A stretch of DNA of 64,000 nucleotides from Bacillus spongiae (GCF_037120725.1 NZ_JBBAXC010000014.1:62001-126000), one strand, 5' to 3'; counted from the first letter of the stretch, positions 36,035 to 44,734 are shown. Numbers and translations are program-made. Notes: a model not told the origin generated them from the letters alone.

Positions 36035-37582
36035 TTATTTTTCTATAGTAGTGCTAGCTTCTTCCACTTGCTTTGTCGTTTGCTGTTTCATTTCATCTGT
36101 AAGTTGGTCGATGCTTTCTCGCACATTTTTTTTTCCAGAAAAATTGTCTAATAATTCTTTAACATCTATTCCAGCGGACGCCTTTAACGATTCTTGCATC
36201 GTTGACATCAGATTTGTTGCATAGCCTGTTACTTTGTTTGCCCCGCCATTACTACCGTCACTACCTGTGTCCACAACGGTAATCTTATCGATGTTAGAAA
36301 GCGGACTTGCCACTTGTTTAGCGTAATCCGGAAGCATTTTCAAGACCATATCAAGCGTTGCAGCATGACCAAATTGCTCATAGGCTTCTGCGATTTTTCG
36401 TTTCGCTTCGGCTTCTGCTAAACCTTTTAAGCGTATGATATCTGCTTCCGACTCCCCTTGTGCTCTTTGAGAATCGGCTTTTGCAACCCCATCGATTCGA
36501 ACGCGCTCCCCTTCTGCGGTTGCCATCGCTTCAATTCTGTATTTATTTGCATCTGCCTCTGCTATTTGTTTGGCTTTATCTGCAGCGGCTGATTGCTCAA
36601 CTGAATAACGGTCAGCATCCGCTTTTTTCTTTACTTCAGAATCATATTGACGCTCACGACGTAATATCTCTTTCTCTTCAAGCTCAATTTGTTTTTGACG
36701 CTCAATAATTTGAATCTGCATTTCTTGCTCGGTAACTTCTTGCTTTGCACGTGCCGTTTCTAAATCATAGGCTTGGTCTGCTTTTGCTTTAGCAATGTCC
36801 TGTTCACGACGATACTCCGCAATTTTTAATTGATTTGATTTTTCCGCTTCTGCAATTTCTGTTGCACGTTCTAACTCTGCTTTTTGTGCATCTTTCCCTG
36901 CTTCTGCTCGTTTAATTCTTGTTTCCTTTTCTGCCTCAGCAGTCGCAATATCCGCATCACGCTTCACTTGAGCAATTCTCGGTCTTCCTAAAGAATCAAG
37001 GTATCCATTTTTATCACGAACATCCTTAATCGTAAAGGATACAATAATTAACCCCATTTTCGCTAAATCTTGTGAAGCCACTCGTTGTACTTCTTGTGAA
37101 AATTTATCACGATTTTTATAAATTTCCTCAACGGTCATACTTCCTAAAATTGAGCGTAAATGTCCTTCTAACACTTCACGAGCTTCATTTTCACGGTCTT
37201 GTTTTGGCTTGCCAAGAAATTGCTCAGCAGCTGTTGCAATTTCGGAAATAGAACCGCCGACTTTAATAATGGCGGTACCATCCGCCATGACAGGTACGCC
37301 TTGCTCAGTATATACTTCAGGTGTTGTTACTTCTAGTTTACTAGAAAGCAAGCTTAATGGCTCTGCCTGTTGAAAAACGGGCAGAATAAAGGTTCCGCCA
37401 CCACGAATAATTTTCAATCTATTACCAGACTCATCAATATGAACATTCTTTTTCCCTAGATAACTTCCTGTAACAATTAACGCCTCATCTGGTCCTGCCG
37501 TACGATATTTCGAGACAAATACCGCAATGAGAGCAATTAATAAAAATACAACGATTCCTACAACAATAAATACTGGTGCCAT
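36035..37582 (-). CDS. floT: Flotillin FloT
   Basis: 515 residues. An N-terminal membrane hairpin (VFIVVGIVVFLLIALIAVFVSKY) is followed by the SPFH/band-7 domain (about residues 30-200) and long EA-rich coiled coil with repeated ADADRY/AEAEKETRIKRAEA-type runs. The sequence follows B. subtilis FloT (YuaG) closely throughout, including ITVVDTGSDGSNGGANKV near the C-terminus. Flotillins organise fluid membrane domains and cooperate with NfeD-type partners. It is the third gene of a pspA-nfeD-floT operon. Confidence 0.95.
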   Translation of the reverse strand: MAPVFIVVGIVVFLLIALIAVFVSKYRTAGPDEALIVTGSYLGKKNVHIDESGNRLKIIRGGGTFILPVFQQAEPLSLLSSKLEVTTPEVYTEQGVPVMADGTAIIKVGGSISEIATAAEQFLGKPKQDRENEAREVLEGHLRSILGSMTVEEIYKNRDKFSQEVQRVASQDLAKMGLIIVSFTIKDVRDKNGYLDSLGRPRIAQVKRDADIATAEAEKETRIKRAEAGKDAQKAELERATEIAEAEKSNQLKIAEYRREQDIAKAKADQAYDLETARAKQEVTEQEMQIQIIERQKQIELEEKEILRRERQYDSEVKKKADADRYSVEQSAAADKAKQIAEADANKYRIEAMATAEGERVRIDGVAKADSQRAQGESEADIIRLKGLAEAEAKRKIAEAYEQFGHAATLDMVLKMLPDYAKQVASPLSNIDKITVVDTGSDGSNGGANKVTGYATNLMSTMQESLKASAGIDVKELLDNFSGKKNVRESIDQLTDEMKQQTTKQVEEASTTIEK

Positions 37583-37592
37583 GGTTATCCCC

Positions 37593-38129
37593 CTACCCTA
37601 ATAATTGTTCTGTATCATGTGGTGTCACATAAAGCACACCGTTTTTCACATCAATGACTAATACCTTTTCACCTTCCGCAATTCCTTCGTTATCAAAGCT
37701 CGCAGCTGGTTTAGAAATAACTCCACTAATTCCTTCAATAATGACTTCTCCAAATCCGTCTTCTGGGACAGAAACAATAATTTTTCCAATCCGTCCCTTC
37801 AATGATTCTTCTGTATAAACGAGCGACTCTTCTGCAGTAGAAAGTGGTATAAGAACAAATACATTTAATAATGTGTCAAGCAGAAAAGCGATGAGAAGAG
37901 AAATCACAATGATAAGAATACTATGCAAGCTAGTTACAAGCTCAAATATATATCCACTTGCTGAAAAAAAGGTAAAAAACGCAAGGATCAAGGTAGGGTT
38001 TAAAAAGTCAAAAGCTTCAAAAACCCCATCCAAAACATCCCCGAATAGCATATACAATAGCGTCAAGCTACCTGATATGATGAGTACGGTTAAATATATG
38101 GATTGCAATGAAGTACCAAATAGCTCCAT
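37593..38129 (-). CDS. yuaF: NfeD-like membrane protein, YuaF-type
   Basis: 178 residues: four to five hydrophobic segments in the first 115 residues and a soluble OB-fold C-terminus (SLKGRIGKIIVSVPEDGFGEVIIEG; KVLVIDVKNGVLYVTPHD), the NfeD1b architecture. It starts 19 bases after pspA and ends 10 bases before floT. In B. subtilis YuaF and FloT act together. Confidence 0.9.
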   Translation of the reverse strand: MELFGTSLQSIYLTVLIISGSLTLLYMLFGDVLDGVFEAFDFLNPTLILAFFTFFSASGYIFELVTSLHSILIIVISLLIAFLLDTLLNVFVLIPLSTAEESLVYTEESLKGRIGKIIVSVPEDGFGEVIIEGISGVISKPAASFDNEGIAEGEKVLVIDVKNGVLYVTPHDTEQLLG

Positions 38130-38148
38130 ACCTTCTCACCCTTTATAA

Positions 38149-38817
38149 CTATTTATTTAATTGGTCCTTTAAGCGCTGTAATTCTAAATCAATTTCACTT
38201 TGATCATTTAAATCATTCAGCTCTTGTTCTAGTGATTTACTCATTACTTGTAGTTCTTCGGTAGTATCAGCTTCTGCTTCAGATTGAAGTACCTTCTCCT
38301 CCATCCGCTGAAAACCTTTTTTAGCACTCATAGAATTACTTGCCGATAAGCTACGATTGATAGACGTTTTCGCTTTTGCTGCTTGTGCACGAGACTTCAA
38401 GCCATCTCGTTTTAATTCCATTTCACGAAATTCAGCTTTCATTACTTTTAGCTTATCTTTTAAATCATCTACTTGCGTCTGTGTTTTTTGGTGGAGAGCG
38501 ACCAATTGATCTACTTCTTCTGCTACATTCTTTTTATCTTGCAGTGCGCGTTTTGCTAAGTCTTCTCTCCCACTTTTCAATGCTTCTATCGCTTGACTTT
38601 CCCGCTTTTCAACGAGTACTTTTGCTTCCTGAATTTTTCGATTGAGTAACTTTTCTTCCGCCATTATTTTTGCCGTTGCTTTTTCTGCAGAGACAATTTC
38701 TTGATTCATTTCTCGTAAATACTGCTCAATCATAATAATTGGGTCCTCTGCCTTGTCTATTAACGAATGAAGTTCAGCACTCACAACGGTTTTTACTCGT
38801 TTAAACAATTCGAACAT
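38149..38817 (-). CDS. pspA: PspA/IM30 family membrane-stress protein
   Basis: 222 residues, almost all coiled coil, with the N-terminal amphipathic start MFELFKRVKTVVSAELHSL and the PspA core DPIIMIEQYLREMNQEI. These ESCRT-III-like proteins assemble on damaged membrane. Here the gene leads an operon with nfeD and floT, and a well-formed SigW promoter lies upstream. The window has a second paralogue, liaH. Confidence 0.92.
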   Translation of the reverse strand: MFELFKRVKTVVSAELHSLIDKAEDPIIMIEQYLREMNQEIVSAEKATAKIMAEEKLLNRKIQEAKVLVEKRESQAIEALKSGREDLAKRALQDKKNVAEEVDQLVALHQKTQTQVDDLKDKLKVMKAEFREMELKRDGLKSRAQAAKAKTSINRSLSASNSMSAKKGFQRMEEKVLQSEAEADTTEELQVMSKSLEQELNDLNDQSEIDLELQRLKDQLNK

Positions 38818-38863
38818 CGTATTACTCCTTTCTGTAACTGCTTCATTTTTTTCATACCTTATT

Positions 38864-38889
38864 TACGTTAAACAAACTAGAAAGTTTCA
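38864..38889 (-). promoter_or_regulatory. SigW promoter for pspA-nfeD-floT
   Basis: On the minus strand TGAAAC (38884-38889), a 16-base spacer and CGTA (38864-38867) match the B. subtilis SigW consensus (TGAAAC N16 CGTA) exactly. The start site would lie about 40 bases before the pspA ATG. Confidence 0.9.
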
Positions 38890-39153
38890 TTTTTTATTAT
38901 TATATCTTTGTTAAACTTCACATCTCGTGGAAAACCAATTTTCTCGTTCATTTTACGTTTCATCACTTATCCTTCTCATAAATGTCTCAATTATTCTATT
39001 ATACAATATTTTCAAACTATATTTTAAGTTTCATTCAGCAATCTCATTATGGTAGTTTTATACTTTTCAATAAGTTCACCGCAAAAACTGTAACTTAAAT
39101 GAAGTCGAAAAAAAATGCCTTCGATATTTTCACTATCCTACTCAAAAAAATTC
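38890..39153. other. Intergenic stretch between the SigW promoter and a small gene
   Basis: A-T-rich region without an ORF. No strong terminator for the gene on its right was seen. Confidence 0.4.
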
Positions 39154-39384
39154 TTATTTTCGTTCATTTCCTCGCTTAAAATTCCCGGTGATTTTAGCTA
39201 GTATAAGCTGTACATCCTTTTCACCTTCTGCTGCATTAAGCTTCGCCAGCAATTTTTCTGCTTCTTTTCCTTTTATCACCTTTACTTGTTTCCCATTAAA
39301 ATCAATGAACACCATGTTACTTTTCGTCACTCGATAGCTAAATGGATCTTCATCTAAACGATTTCGTTTATCAATATTACTCAT
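39154..39384 (-). CDS. Small conserved hypothetical protein (76 aa)
   Basis: ATG at 39384 with AAGGTGC upstream. The product MSNIDKRNRLDEDPFSYRVT... has a beta-hairpin-like middle (NMVFIDFNGKQVKVIKGKEAEKLLAKLN) and a basic end (GNFKRGNERK). It is soluble. The pattern feels conserved among Bacillus, but I cannot name a family. Confidence 0.6.
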   Translation of the reverse strand: MSNIDKRNRLDEDPFSYRVTKSNMVFIDFNGKQVKVIKGKEAEKLLAKLNAAEGEKDVQLILAKITGNFKRGNERK

Positions 39385-39746
39385 TTATTCATCGCACCTT
39401 CCTTACTGTTTTCATTGAACTCCGACCGATCCTTACAGGCTCAAGAAAATCGACCCTTTCAGATTAGCCAATAGTCCTGTTCATTCCAGCAAACGAGAGA
39501 CTGACACTACCTATATTTTTTACCCGTTTCCTTCGTCTCCTCATTATTTGTAAGTTGTGTTTCATACAAGTCACACCCTTCGATCTTCACCTTTTTGGGG
39601 ACCATACATTAGTTAGTCGCAAATATTCACTAATATCCTGCATTTTCACTACCGTATTCCATTAAAAACAATACACTAGAAGTCGTTACACCTAGTGTAT
39701 TGTTTTTTCTAAAATTTCACAATAATCTTTCCCACTCCAAATACAG
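39385..39746. other. Intergenic stretch with one terminator
   Basis: About 360 bases without an ORF. It holds the ABC-F terminator at its right end. Confidence 0.45.
39665..39708 (-). terminator. Terminator of the ABC-F gene
   Basis: CAATACACTAG (39669-39679) and CTAGTGTATTG (39692-39702) form a perfect 11-bp stem with A and T runs outside, usable in both directions. Confidence 0.85.
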
Positions 39747-41600
39747 TTAATCTTTTTGCTTCTCTATTGTTCTTTTTTCTTCCTCCAGTTCTTGAAGACG
39801 ATCGATATTATTTTCTCGCATCATATTGTCGTCTAGATTCGCCAATTCTGTTTCTAACCGTAATAATTTTTCTTCTATCTCCTGATAGGAGTGGTCTACC
39901 TTTTTTGCTTTCTGTTTTCTTACGACAGTAGGTGTTGTTTCCTTTTGGTTACGCGTCACCTCTTCTTTAGGCTGCTGTTCTGCTAACTTTCCCTTCGCCC
40001 ATGAGTATGGACCAGCAAAGGGATATAGTGTTTCGTTTTCAATCCAATACGTTTTAGGAAAGAGTTTATTCAAGAAATATCGGTCATGCGAGACAGCTAA
40101 AATGGTTCCAGGAAAATCTTCAAGCGCTTCTTCCAATACCTCTCTTGATTCAATATCTAGGTGATTGGTTGGCTCATCCAGTACAAGGAAATTAATATTT
40201 TGGTACATAAGCTGAGCAAGGCGTAAGCGCATCTTTTCCCCACCACTAAGCCCACTTACCTTGCGAAAGACGGATGGTCCATAAAATAAAAATCGCGCAA
40301 GAATATGTCTTGCCTCTCCTTCAGGAATAGCTACCTCCTCTCGAAACACGTCAATCAACTTACGATCACTATTGTGGAATGATGAATGCTGCGATAAATA
40401 TCCTACCTTTACACTATTCCCGACCTTTACTTTCCCTGCTGTTGGTACTTCTTCCTTTAGGAGCATTTTAATAATCGTTGATTTGCCTGATCCATTTGCC
40501 CCTACTATAGCTGTACGCTCCCCATATTGAACAAGCATGTTTGCTTCAGTAAACAAGAGCTTATCACCGAAGGATTTTTCTACATTTTCGAGGACAAAAA
40601 CATCCTTGCCACTTCTATCCTTCTGCTGAAAATGTAAGCCCATTTTATTCGCTTCCAAAATAGGCCTTTTAAGCTTTTCCATTCTTTCCAAAGCTTTTTC
40701 CATACTGCTCGCCCTTCGATGGAGCCCTGCATTTGGAGGGTTCGCTTGATTTGCCCACTCTCTCAACCGCTTGATGGTCTCCTTCATCTTCTTTATTTTC
40801 TTTTGTTGTTCTTGATAAGCTTGAAACTCCTGTAGTAACATTTCTTCCTTTTCTTTTACAAACTGAGAATAATTTGCATGATAAATGTGAATTTCCCCAT
40901 CTTCGAGATCAAAAATTTTGTTTACCACTTCATCTAAAAAGTGACGGTCATGAGAGATAAGGACAACCGTTCCTTTATATTCTTTCAAAAACCCTTCAAG
41001 CCACTCAACAGCCTGAATATCTAGATGGTTGGTCGGCTCATCCAATAATAAAAGATCCGGTTCCTGTAGCAGCATAAGGCCTAAGCAGATTTTCGTTTGC
41101 TCTCCCCCGCTCAATGTGTGAAATGGTTTGTGGATAAGGTTGTGAATATTTAACCCATTGCTAATTTTAGCTATGCTCGCCTCCATTTCGTAGCCACCAT
41201 TTAGCGTGAACTTTTCTTGTAGCTCACCATATTTAATTAACAGGCTTTCAATCCTGTCAGGCTCTTTGCTCATGGCAATTTCTAGCGCTTTCATTTCCTT
41301 TTCGATTTCATTCAACTCTGAGAACGCTGTTTCTAGTACATCTAAACCCGTCATCGTCGAAGAAAAGGTTGGGATTTGAGCTAAATAACCAATTTTCATT
41401 CCTTTTTTCCAAGCTATATTTCCTCTATCTGGATCTTCCACTTTTGCAAGTAGCTTAAAAATCGTTGTTTTTCCTGATCCATTTCTTCCTACTAACCCAA
41501 TTCGATTTTTTTCATGAACTTCAAACGATATATTCTCAAAAATACTATTTCCACCGTACATTTTACTTATTTCATTCGCACTACAGATAATCATCGTCAC
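39747..41600 (-). CDS. ABC-F family ATPase (ribosome-associated, possible antibiotic protection)
   Basis: 617 residues with two ABC domains and no membrane part. Walker A motifs: GLVGRNGSGKTT and AIVGANGSGKST; signatures: LSGGEQTK and LSGGEKMR; Walker B plus linker: LLLLDEPTNHLD and FLVLDEPTNHLD. The interdomain linker KETIKRLREWANQANPPNAG is the P-site tRNA interaction motif that reaches the peptidyl-transferase centre. A charged coiled coil forms the C-terminus. Start may be GTG at 41600 or ATG at 41594. The uORF plus terminator upstream is the arrangement seen in antibiotic-inducible ABC-F genes. Confidence 0.9.
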   Translation of the reverse strand: MTMIICSANEISKMYGGNSIFENISFEVHEKNRIGLVGRNGSGKTTIFKLLAKVEDPDRGNIAWKKGMKIGYLAQIPTFSSTMTGLDVLETAFSELNEIEKEMKALEIAMSKEPDRIESLLIKYGELQEKFTLNGGYEMEASIAKISNGLNIHNLIHKPFHTLSGGEQTKICLGLMLLQEPDLLLLDEPTNHLDIQAVEWLEGFLKEYKGTVVLISHDRHFLDEVVNKIFDLEDGEIHIYHANYSQFVKEKEEMLLQEFQAYQEQQKKIKKMKETIKRLREWANQANPPNAGLHRRASSMEKALERMEKLKRPILEANKMGLHFQQKDRSGKDVFVLENVEKSFGDKLLFTEANMLVQYGERTAIVGANGSGKSTIIKMLLKEEVPTAGKVKVGNSVKVGYLSQHSSFHNSDRKLIDVFREEVAIPEGEARHILARFLFYGPSVFRKVSGLSGGEKMRLRLAQLMYQNINFLVLDEPTNHLDIESREVLEEALEDFPGTILAVSHDRYFLNKLFPKTYWIENETLYPFAGPYSWAKGKLAEQQPKEEVTRNQKETTPTVVRKQKAKKVDHSYQEIEEKLLRLETELANLDDNMMRENNIDRLQELEEEKRTIEKQKD

Positions 41601-41693
41601 TCGTCCTTCCTAATTTTCTTAAAGTTTTGGGGTTAAAAATTCTCCTTCCCTCCACCACTCTAAATAAGTCCGATGTCACCTATTTTTTAAACG

Positions 41694-41736
41694 ACAAAAA
41701 GAGCCATAGGAAAGAATGTCCTTCCCATAGCTCTAA
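41694..41736 (-). terminator. Attenuator terminator in the ABC-F leader
   Basis: On the minus strand AGAGCTATGGGAAG pairs with CTTTCCTATGGCTCT (two G-U pairs, one bulge), followed by TTTTTGTC. It lies about 100 bases before the ABC-F start and after a leader ORF, so it should stop transcription unless read through. Confidence 0.8.
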
Positions 41737-41767
41737 TATTTATTATGATTGAGGGCAAAGAGAATTC

Positions 41768-41899
41768 TTAACATTTTGCATTCATTATGAAGTTGCTAAA
41801 AAAGGGCACACGTGTCCCGTTAGCAACATTCGCATGAAAAATTGCACGACAAATATGGATAAAAGCCAAAAATTGTTCGCGCAGTCCAAAATGTTTCAT
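41768..41899 (-). CDS. Leader ORF of the ABC-F gene (43 aa)
   Basis: ATG at 41899 follows AAAGGAGGGG. Product MKHFGLREQFLAFIHICRAI...MNAKC. A hairpin GTTGCTAA/TTAGCAAC (41792-41827) lies within its 3' half, and the attenuator follows 34 bases after the stop. This order (strong RBS, short ORF, hairpin, terminator, ABC-F gene) suggests ribosome stalling on the leader controls antitermination. Confidence 0.65.
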   Translation of the reverse strand: MKHFGLREQFLAFIHICRAIFHANVANGTRVPFFSNFIMNAKC

Positions 41900-41971
41900 C
41901 TCTTTTCCCCTCCTTTAATATTGAATATATCAATAGTATACAATTTTCCAACAATTTTATGCAAGCCTATT

Positions 41972-42103
41972 TTAATTATCTTTTGTTTTCTCTATTCCTT
42001 CTAATAGCTTGTCAATGTCAAAATAATCTATATTTATGTTCCACTTTTCATCAGCAAATTCTGCTGTTTCTTCAAGCAATCGATCGATATCCATTGTTGT
42101 CAT
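41972..42103 (-). CDS. Small acidic hypothetical protein (43 aa)
   Basis: ATG at 42103 (or 42094), product MTTMDIDRLLEETAEFADEK...IEKTKDN, acidic and amphipathic. The ribosome binding site (AGAGAGG) is modest. It ends about 70 bases before the ABC-F leader ORF. Could be a real small gene or chance; no family known. Confidence 0.4.
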   Translation of the reverse strand: MTTMDIDRLLEETAEFADEKWNINIDYFDIDKLLEGIEKTKDN

Positions 42104-42394
42104 CAGCCTCTCTGTCGTTTGTGAAACAACCCCCCGTTGCATCTAATAACATTATTCGGTAGAAGGACAACTAATATGGGGGTATAACTAATGATAGAGT
42201 CAAAATGACAAAAAAAGGACGTAGACATACATAGTCGGAACGAATAAATAACGTGAGAACTTCTCCAATCTTTACATATGTAAGCATCATTTATCCACCG
42301 TTAACTGAATATTAGCTAGACCTTTTCAACAAGGATTAAACTGTCTTACATAAGCGTTACTCAATCGACGCACTTAACATGTGGATAACATGAT

Positions 42395-42574
42395 TTATTG
42401 GCAAAAAACAGACCAATTAAATGCTAGGAAATCTTGCTTTACATTAGGCGTCATTTCATTGTCAATACAAGAGCTTTTCGCCTTTTCTAGAGATTTAAAA
42501 TTCGAAAAAAATGCAACGAAAAGAAATGATAAAGCGATAGCGAATAGAATGTATCTTTTTCTTTTAATTTTCAT
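42395..42574 (-). CDS. Small exported or membrane-anchored protein (59 aa)
   Basis: ATG at 42574 after GGGAGGGTGGGG. MKIKRKRYILFAIALSFLFV is a signal or anchor segment. The rest (NFKSLEKAKSSCIDNEMTPNVKQDFLAFNWSVFCQ) carries two cysteines that could form a disulfide outside the cell. Small secreted peptides of this kind exist in Bacillus, but nothing identifies it. Confidence 0.5.
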   Translation of the reverse strand: MKIKRKRYILFAIALSFLFVAFFSNFKSLEKAKSSCIDNEMTPNVKQDFLAFNWSVFCQ

Positions 42575-42659
42575 AAGAGCCCCACCCTCCCTTTTCAAAT
42601 AACTTTCCTTACTATATATCAATCTGTGACTTCTGGCTTCCTGTCCGTTCTGTAACCAA

Positions 42660-42828
42660 TCATATAACCCACAAGCCAAAATAGCTGAACGTCATAAATA
42701 GAATATTAATTATTATCCAATAGCTTTTTGTTAATGCCGCAAAAACAACTCCAATAGAAGCAATAACAAAAGTTCATAATCAAAATGGACGATTACATAT
42801 TACGGAATTTTTTAAATTTCTTCTTCAT
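42660..42828 (-). pseudogene. Remnant of a small membrane-protein gene
   Basis: A good start (ATG at 42828, GGAAG upstream) gives MKKKFKKFRNM and stops. After a frame change, 37 residues with membrane-protein character (TFVIASIGVVFAALTKSYWI and following, to a stop at 42660) continue. This looks like a small membrane gene broken by an indel. Chance is possible because the stretch is short. Confidence 0.3.
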
Positions 42829-42858
42829 ATAACTTCCAAGCAACACTCTAAAAGGACT

Positions 42859-43434
42859 TTAATGTAATAATTCCATTTTGACAAATGACTCTTTTAATTC
42901 TTTGTATTCTCTATTTAATATACTCATCATAATATCTGTTTCATATTTTCCTTCAATTAATGCCCCTTCTCTTTCGACACCTTCTTGTATAAAACCACAC
43001 TTTTCATAACACTTTATAGCACGTTTGTTATATTCAAGAACTCGTAAATCTACTCGATGAAGGTCAAGTTCTTCAAAAGCATATTGCAACAATAATTGAG
43101 TAATTTCTGTACCTACCCCTTTTCCCAGCATAGAGGTATCAAATATTCCTACTGCATATCGTGCTCGATGATCAATTTTATTGACTGTCAGCCTTGCTGC
43201 ACCAATACACCGTCCATTATACTCAACACACCACTCAAATTTATTGTCTAAAATTCTATGTATAAACTGAGTCGCCTCTTCCATTGTTAGAGATGTTATA
43301 TTCCTTGTATCTCCACCATACATTCTTACAAGTTCTTTACTTCTTCCACATTTGTAACGATCAGTAACATCACTCTCTTTGGGTTTTCTTAGAATAATTC
43401 TTTCACTTATGATGGTTGGTGACACATTATTCAT
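42859..43434 (-). CDS. GNAT acetyltransferase (RimJ/RimL-like) under T-box control
   Basis: ATG at 43434 (191 residues) after AAAAGGGGAGAG. The RimJ/RimL pattern is complete: IISERIILRKPKESDVTDRYKC, GRCIGAARLTVN, YAVGIFDTSMLGKGVGTEITQLLLQYAFEEL (acetyl-CoA loop) and VLEYNKRAIKCYEKCGFIQEG. The mRNA starts with a T-box leader, so expression should rise when a particular tRNA is uncharged. This is unusual for an acetyltransferase and suggests a role in amino-acid metabolism or protection from an aminoacyl-tRNA-synthetase inhibitor. Confidence 0.88.
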   Translation of the reverse strand: MNNVSPTIISERIILRKPKESDVTDRYKCGRSKELVRMYGGDTRNITSLTMEEATQFIHRILDNKFEWCVEYNGRCIGAARLTVNKIDHRARYAVGIFDTSMLGKGVGTEITQLLLQYAFEELDLHRVDLRVLEYNKRAIKCYEKCGFIQEGVEREGALIEGKYETDIMMSILNREYKELKESFVKMELLH

Positions 43435-43454
43435 AAATATCTCTCCCCTTTTAA

Positions 43455-43699
43455 AATAAAAAAAACTCATCTCCAATTAAGAGACGAGTCTTCCCGTGGT
43501 ACCACTCTAATAGACCTTTTCGGTCCGCTCAATTTGATAACGTGGATTATTCCCCGACATTCCCTACTACTTATTCAAGAATGTTTCTTAAAGGTGCGTT
43601 TCATTATGTAAGGATACACCAGGCTCTCACCACCCCTGACTCGCTACAGAATCTATTACACATTACTTTCCTCATCATTGAACTAAAAATATATTATTT
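43455..43699 (-). ncRNA. T-box riboswitch leader
   Basis: The minus strand holds the T-box sequence AGAGTGGTACCACGGG (43493-43508) followed by the terminator ACTCGTCTC/GGAGATGAGT and T8 (43457-43489). Upstream are stem I elements: GGAAAGTAATG (AGTA side of the specifier loop), GAGTCAGGGGTGGTGAGAGCCTGG (distal loops), then ATAATGAAACGCACCTTTAAG (specifier side). Reading after GAA gives ACG (Thr); shifted readings give CGC (Arg) or AAC (Asn). The variable base in the UGGN bulge is U, which predicts a tRNA with discriminator A and argues against Asn. Confidence 0.92.
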
Positions 43700-43705
43700 T
43701 TTTAA

Positions 43706-43734
43706 ATTATATTGAAATTACCGATTGTTGTAAA
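43706..43734 (-). promoter_or_regulatory. SigA promoter of the T-box transcript
   Basis: TTTACA (43729-43734), 17 bases, TATAAT (43706-43711) on the minus strand, a near-consensus housekeeping promoter directly before the T-box leader. Confidence 0.8.
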
Positions 43735-43807
43735 TGCACTATATTTAATGAATAAAACACTCGTAAACCATCACATCATTTCTATTTTAACTTACCTCAT
43801 ACCCAAG

Positions 43808-43984
43808 CTACTTATGGTCAGATTCATGAAAAAACAATTCTTTTATGTCAATTAGAACTCCTAATAAACCAATGAATAAAATGATTACACCATAAATGTT
43901 GGTATTACCCAAAAAAGTATGATAAAAACCGATTCCCGTGGCTAAATAAGCCATCGAGGCAATTAAAAACCTTTTTATTTTCAT
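43808..43984 (-). CDS. Small membrane protein (58 aa)
   Basis: ATG at 43984 with GGAGGAGT just upstream; the longer frame to 44047 lacks a site. Two hydrophobic segments (RFLIASMAYLATGIGFYHTF; GVIILFIGLLGVLIDIKELF). No family recognised. It lies just downstream of the kinase-like gene, so may be co-transcribed with it. Confidence 0.58.
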   Translation of the reverse strand: MKIKRFLIASMAYLATGIGFYHTFLGNTNIYGVIILFIGLLGVLIDIKELFFHESDHK

Positions 43985-44074
43985 ACTCCTCCAGTGCACC
44001 TGCCCTTTTAACAAAGAAAAAAACCACTCGGTACTTTTGAATTGCACCTGATACCATTATTTTTTATTACGGTA

Positions 44075-44734
44075 CTATAAGTTTAGCCATCTATCGCTCT
44101 CGTGAAGTATTTTAACTTCACACTGATTAATATCGGCTATTTCACCCGCACCATCTACAATTATATCTACATTCTTATAAGGTTTTTGTAACTCTATATA
44201 TTTTTCTTCAGCTGGTCTATAGACTTCCTCCCACATCTTCTTGTTCCCTGTACCTCTTCGTTCTCTATCTACAACTCGGACACTAGATATTTCCTTCAAA
44301 GCATCTACCCATAGCTTTACATGATAAAAAGGAAGCAACTCATTCCTTAAAGAATAGCATCCCTCTATAATAACAATTCCTCCTACAGGTACTTTATGCC
44401 ATTCAGCTAACCGGTCAGTATCCCAATCATACCTCTGATAACTCCCTTTATTATTATTACTAACTGGAAGCAAAACCTGTTTCATCAGCCTTTCCCAATC
44501 AAAGCTTTCACCAACACTAGTGGAGTCAACAATCTTCTTCTCATTAGAAGGACGATAAAAGTCATCCATATGAACAATCGTTACCTCTTTACCTAAATTT
44601 TTTAACTTTCTTGCCAATGTGCTTTTCCCTGCAGCACTGGGGCCGTCAATACCAATAATAAGTGTATTCTGATTATCTTTTAGTGAATAAAATTTGGTTA
44701 ATAAATTATTTAAAGAAACAATAGAATTCGACAT
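44075..44734 (-). CDS. Uridine kinase-like P-loop kinase
   Basis: 219 residues with Walker A GIDGPSAAGKSTLARKL, the uridine-kinase type HMDDFYRPSNEKK and lid-like RVVDRERRGTG. It is a member of the uridine kinase/phosphoribulokinase group, but the substrate region differs from housekeeping Udk (GESFDWERLMKQVLLPV). It probably phosphorylates a small hydroxyl compound. Confidence 0.8.
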   Translation of the reverse strand: MSNSIVSLNNLLTKFYSLKDNQNTLIIGIDGPSAAGKSTLARKLKNLGKEVTIVHMDDFYRPSNEKKIVDSTSVGESFDWERLMKQVLLPVSNNNKGSYQRYDWDTDRLAEWHKVPVGGIVIIEGCYSLRNELLPFYHVKLWVDALKEISSVRVVDRERRGTGNKKMWEEVYRPAEEKYIELQKPYKNVDIIVDGAGEIADINQCEVKILHESDRWLNL

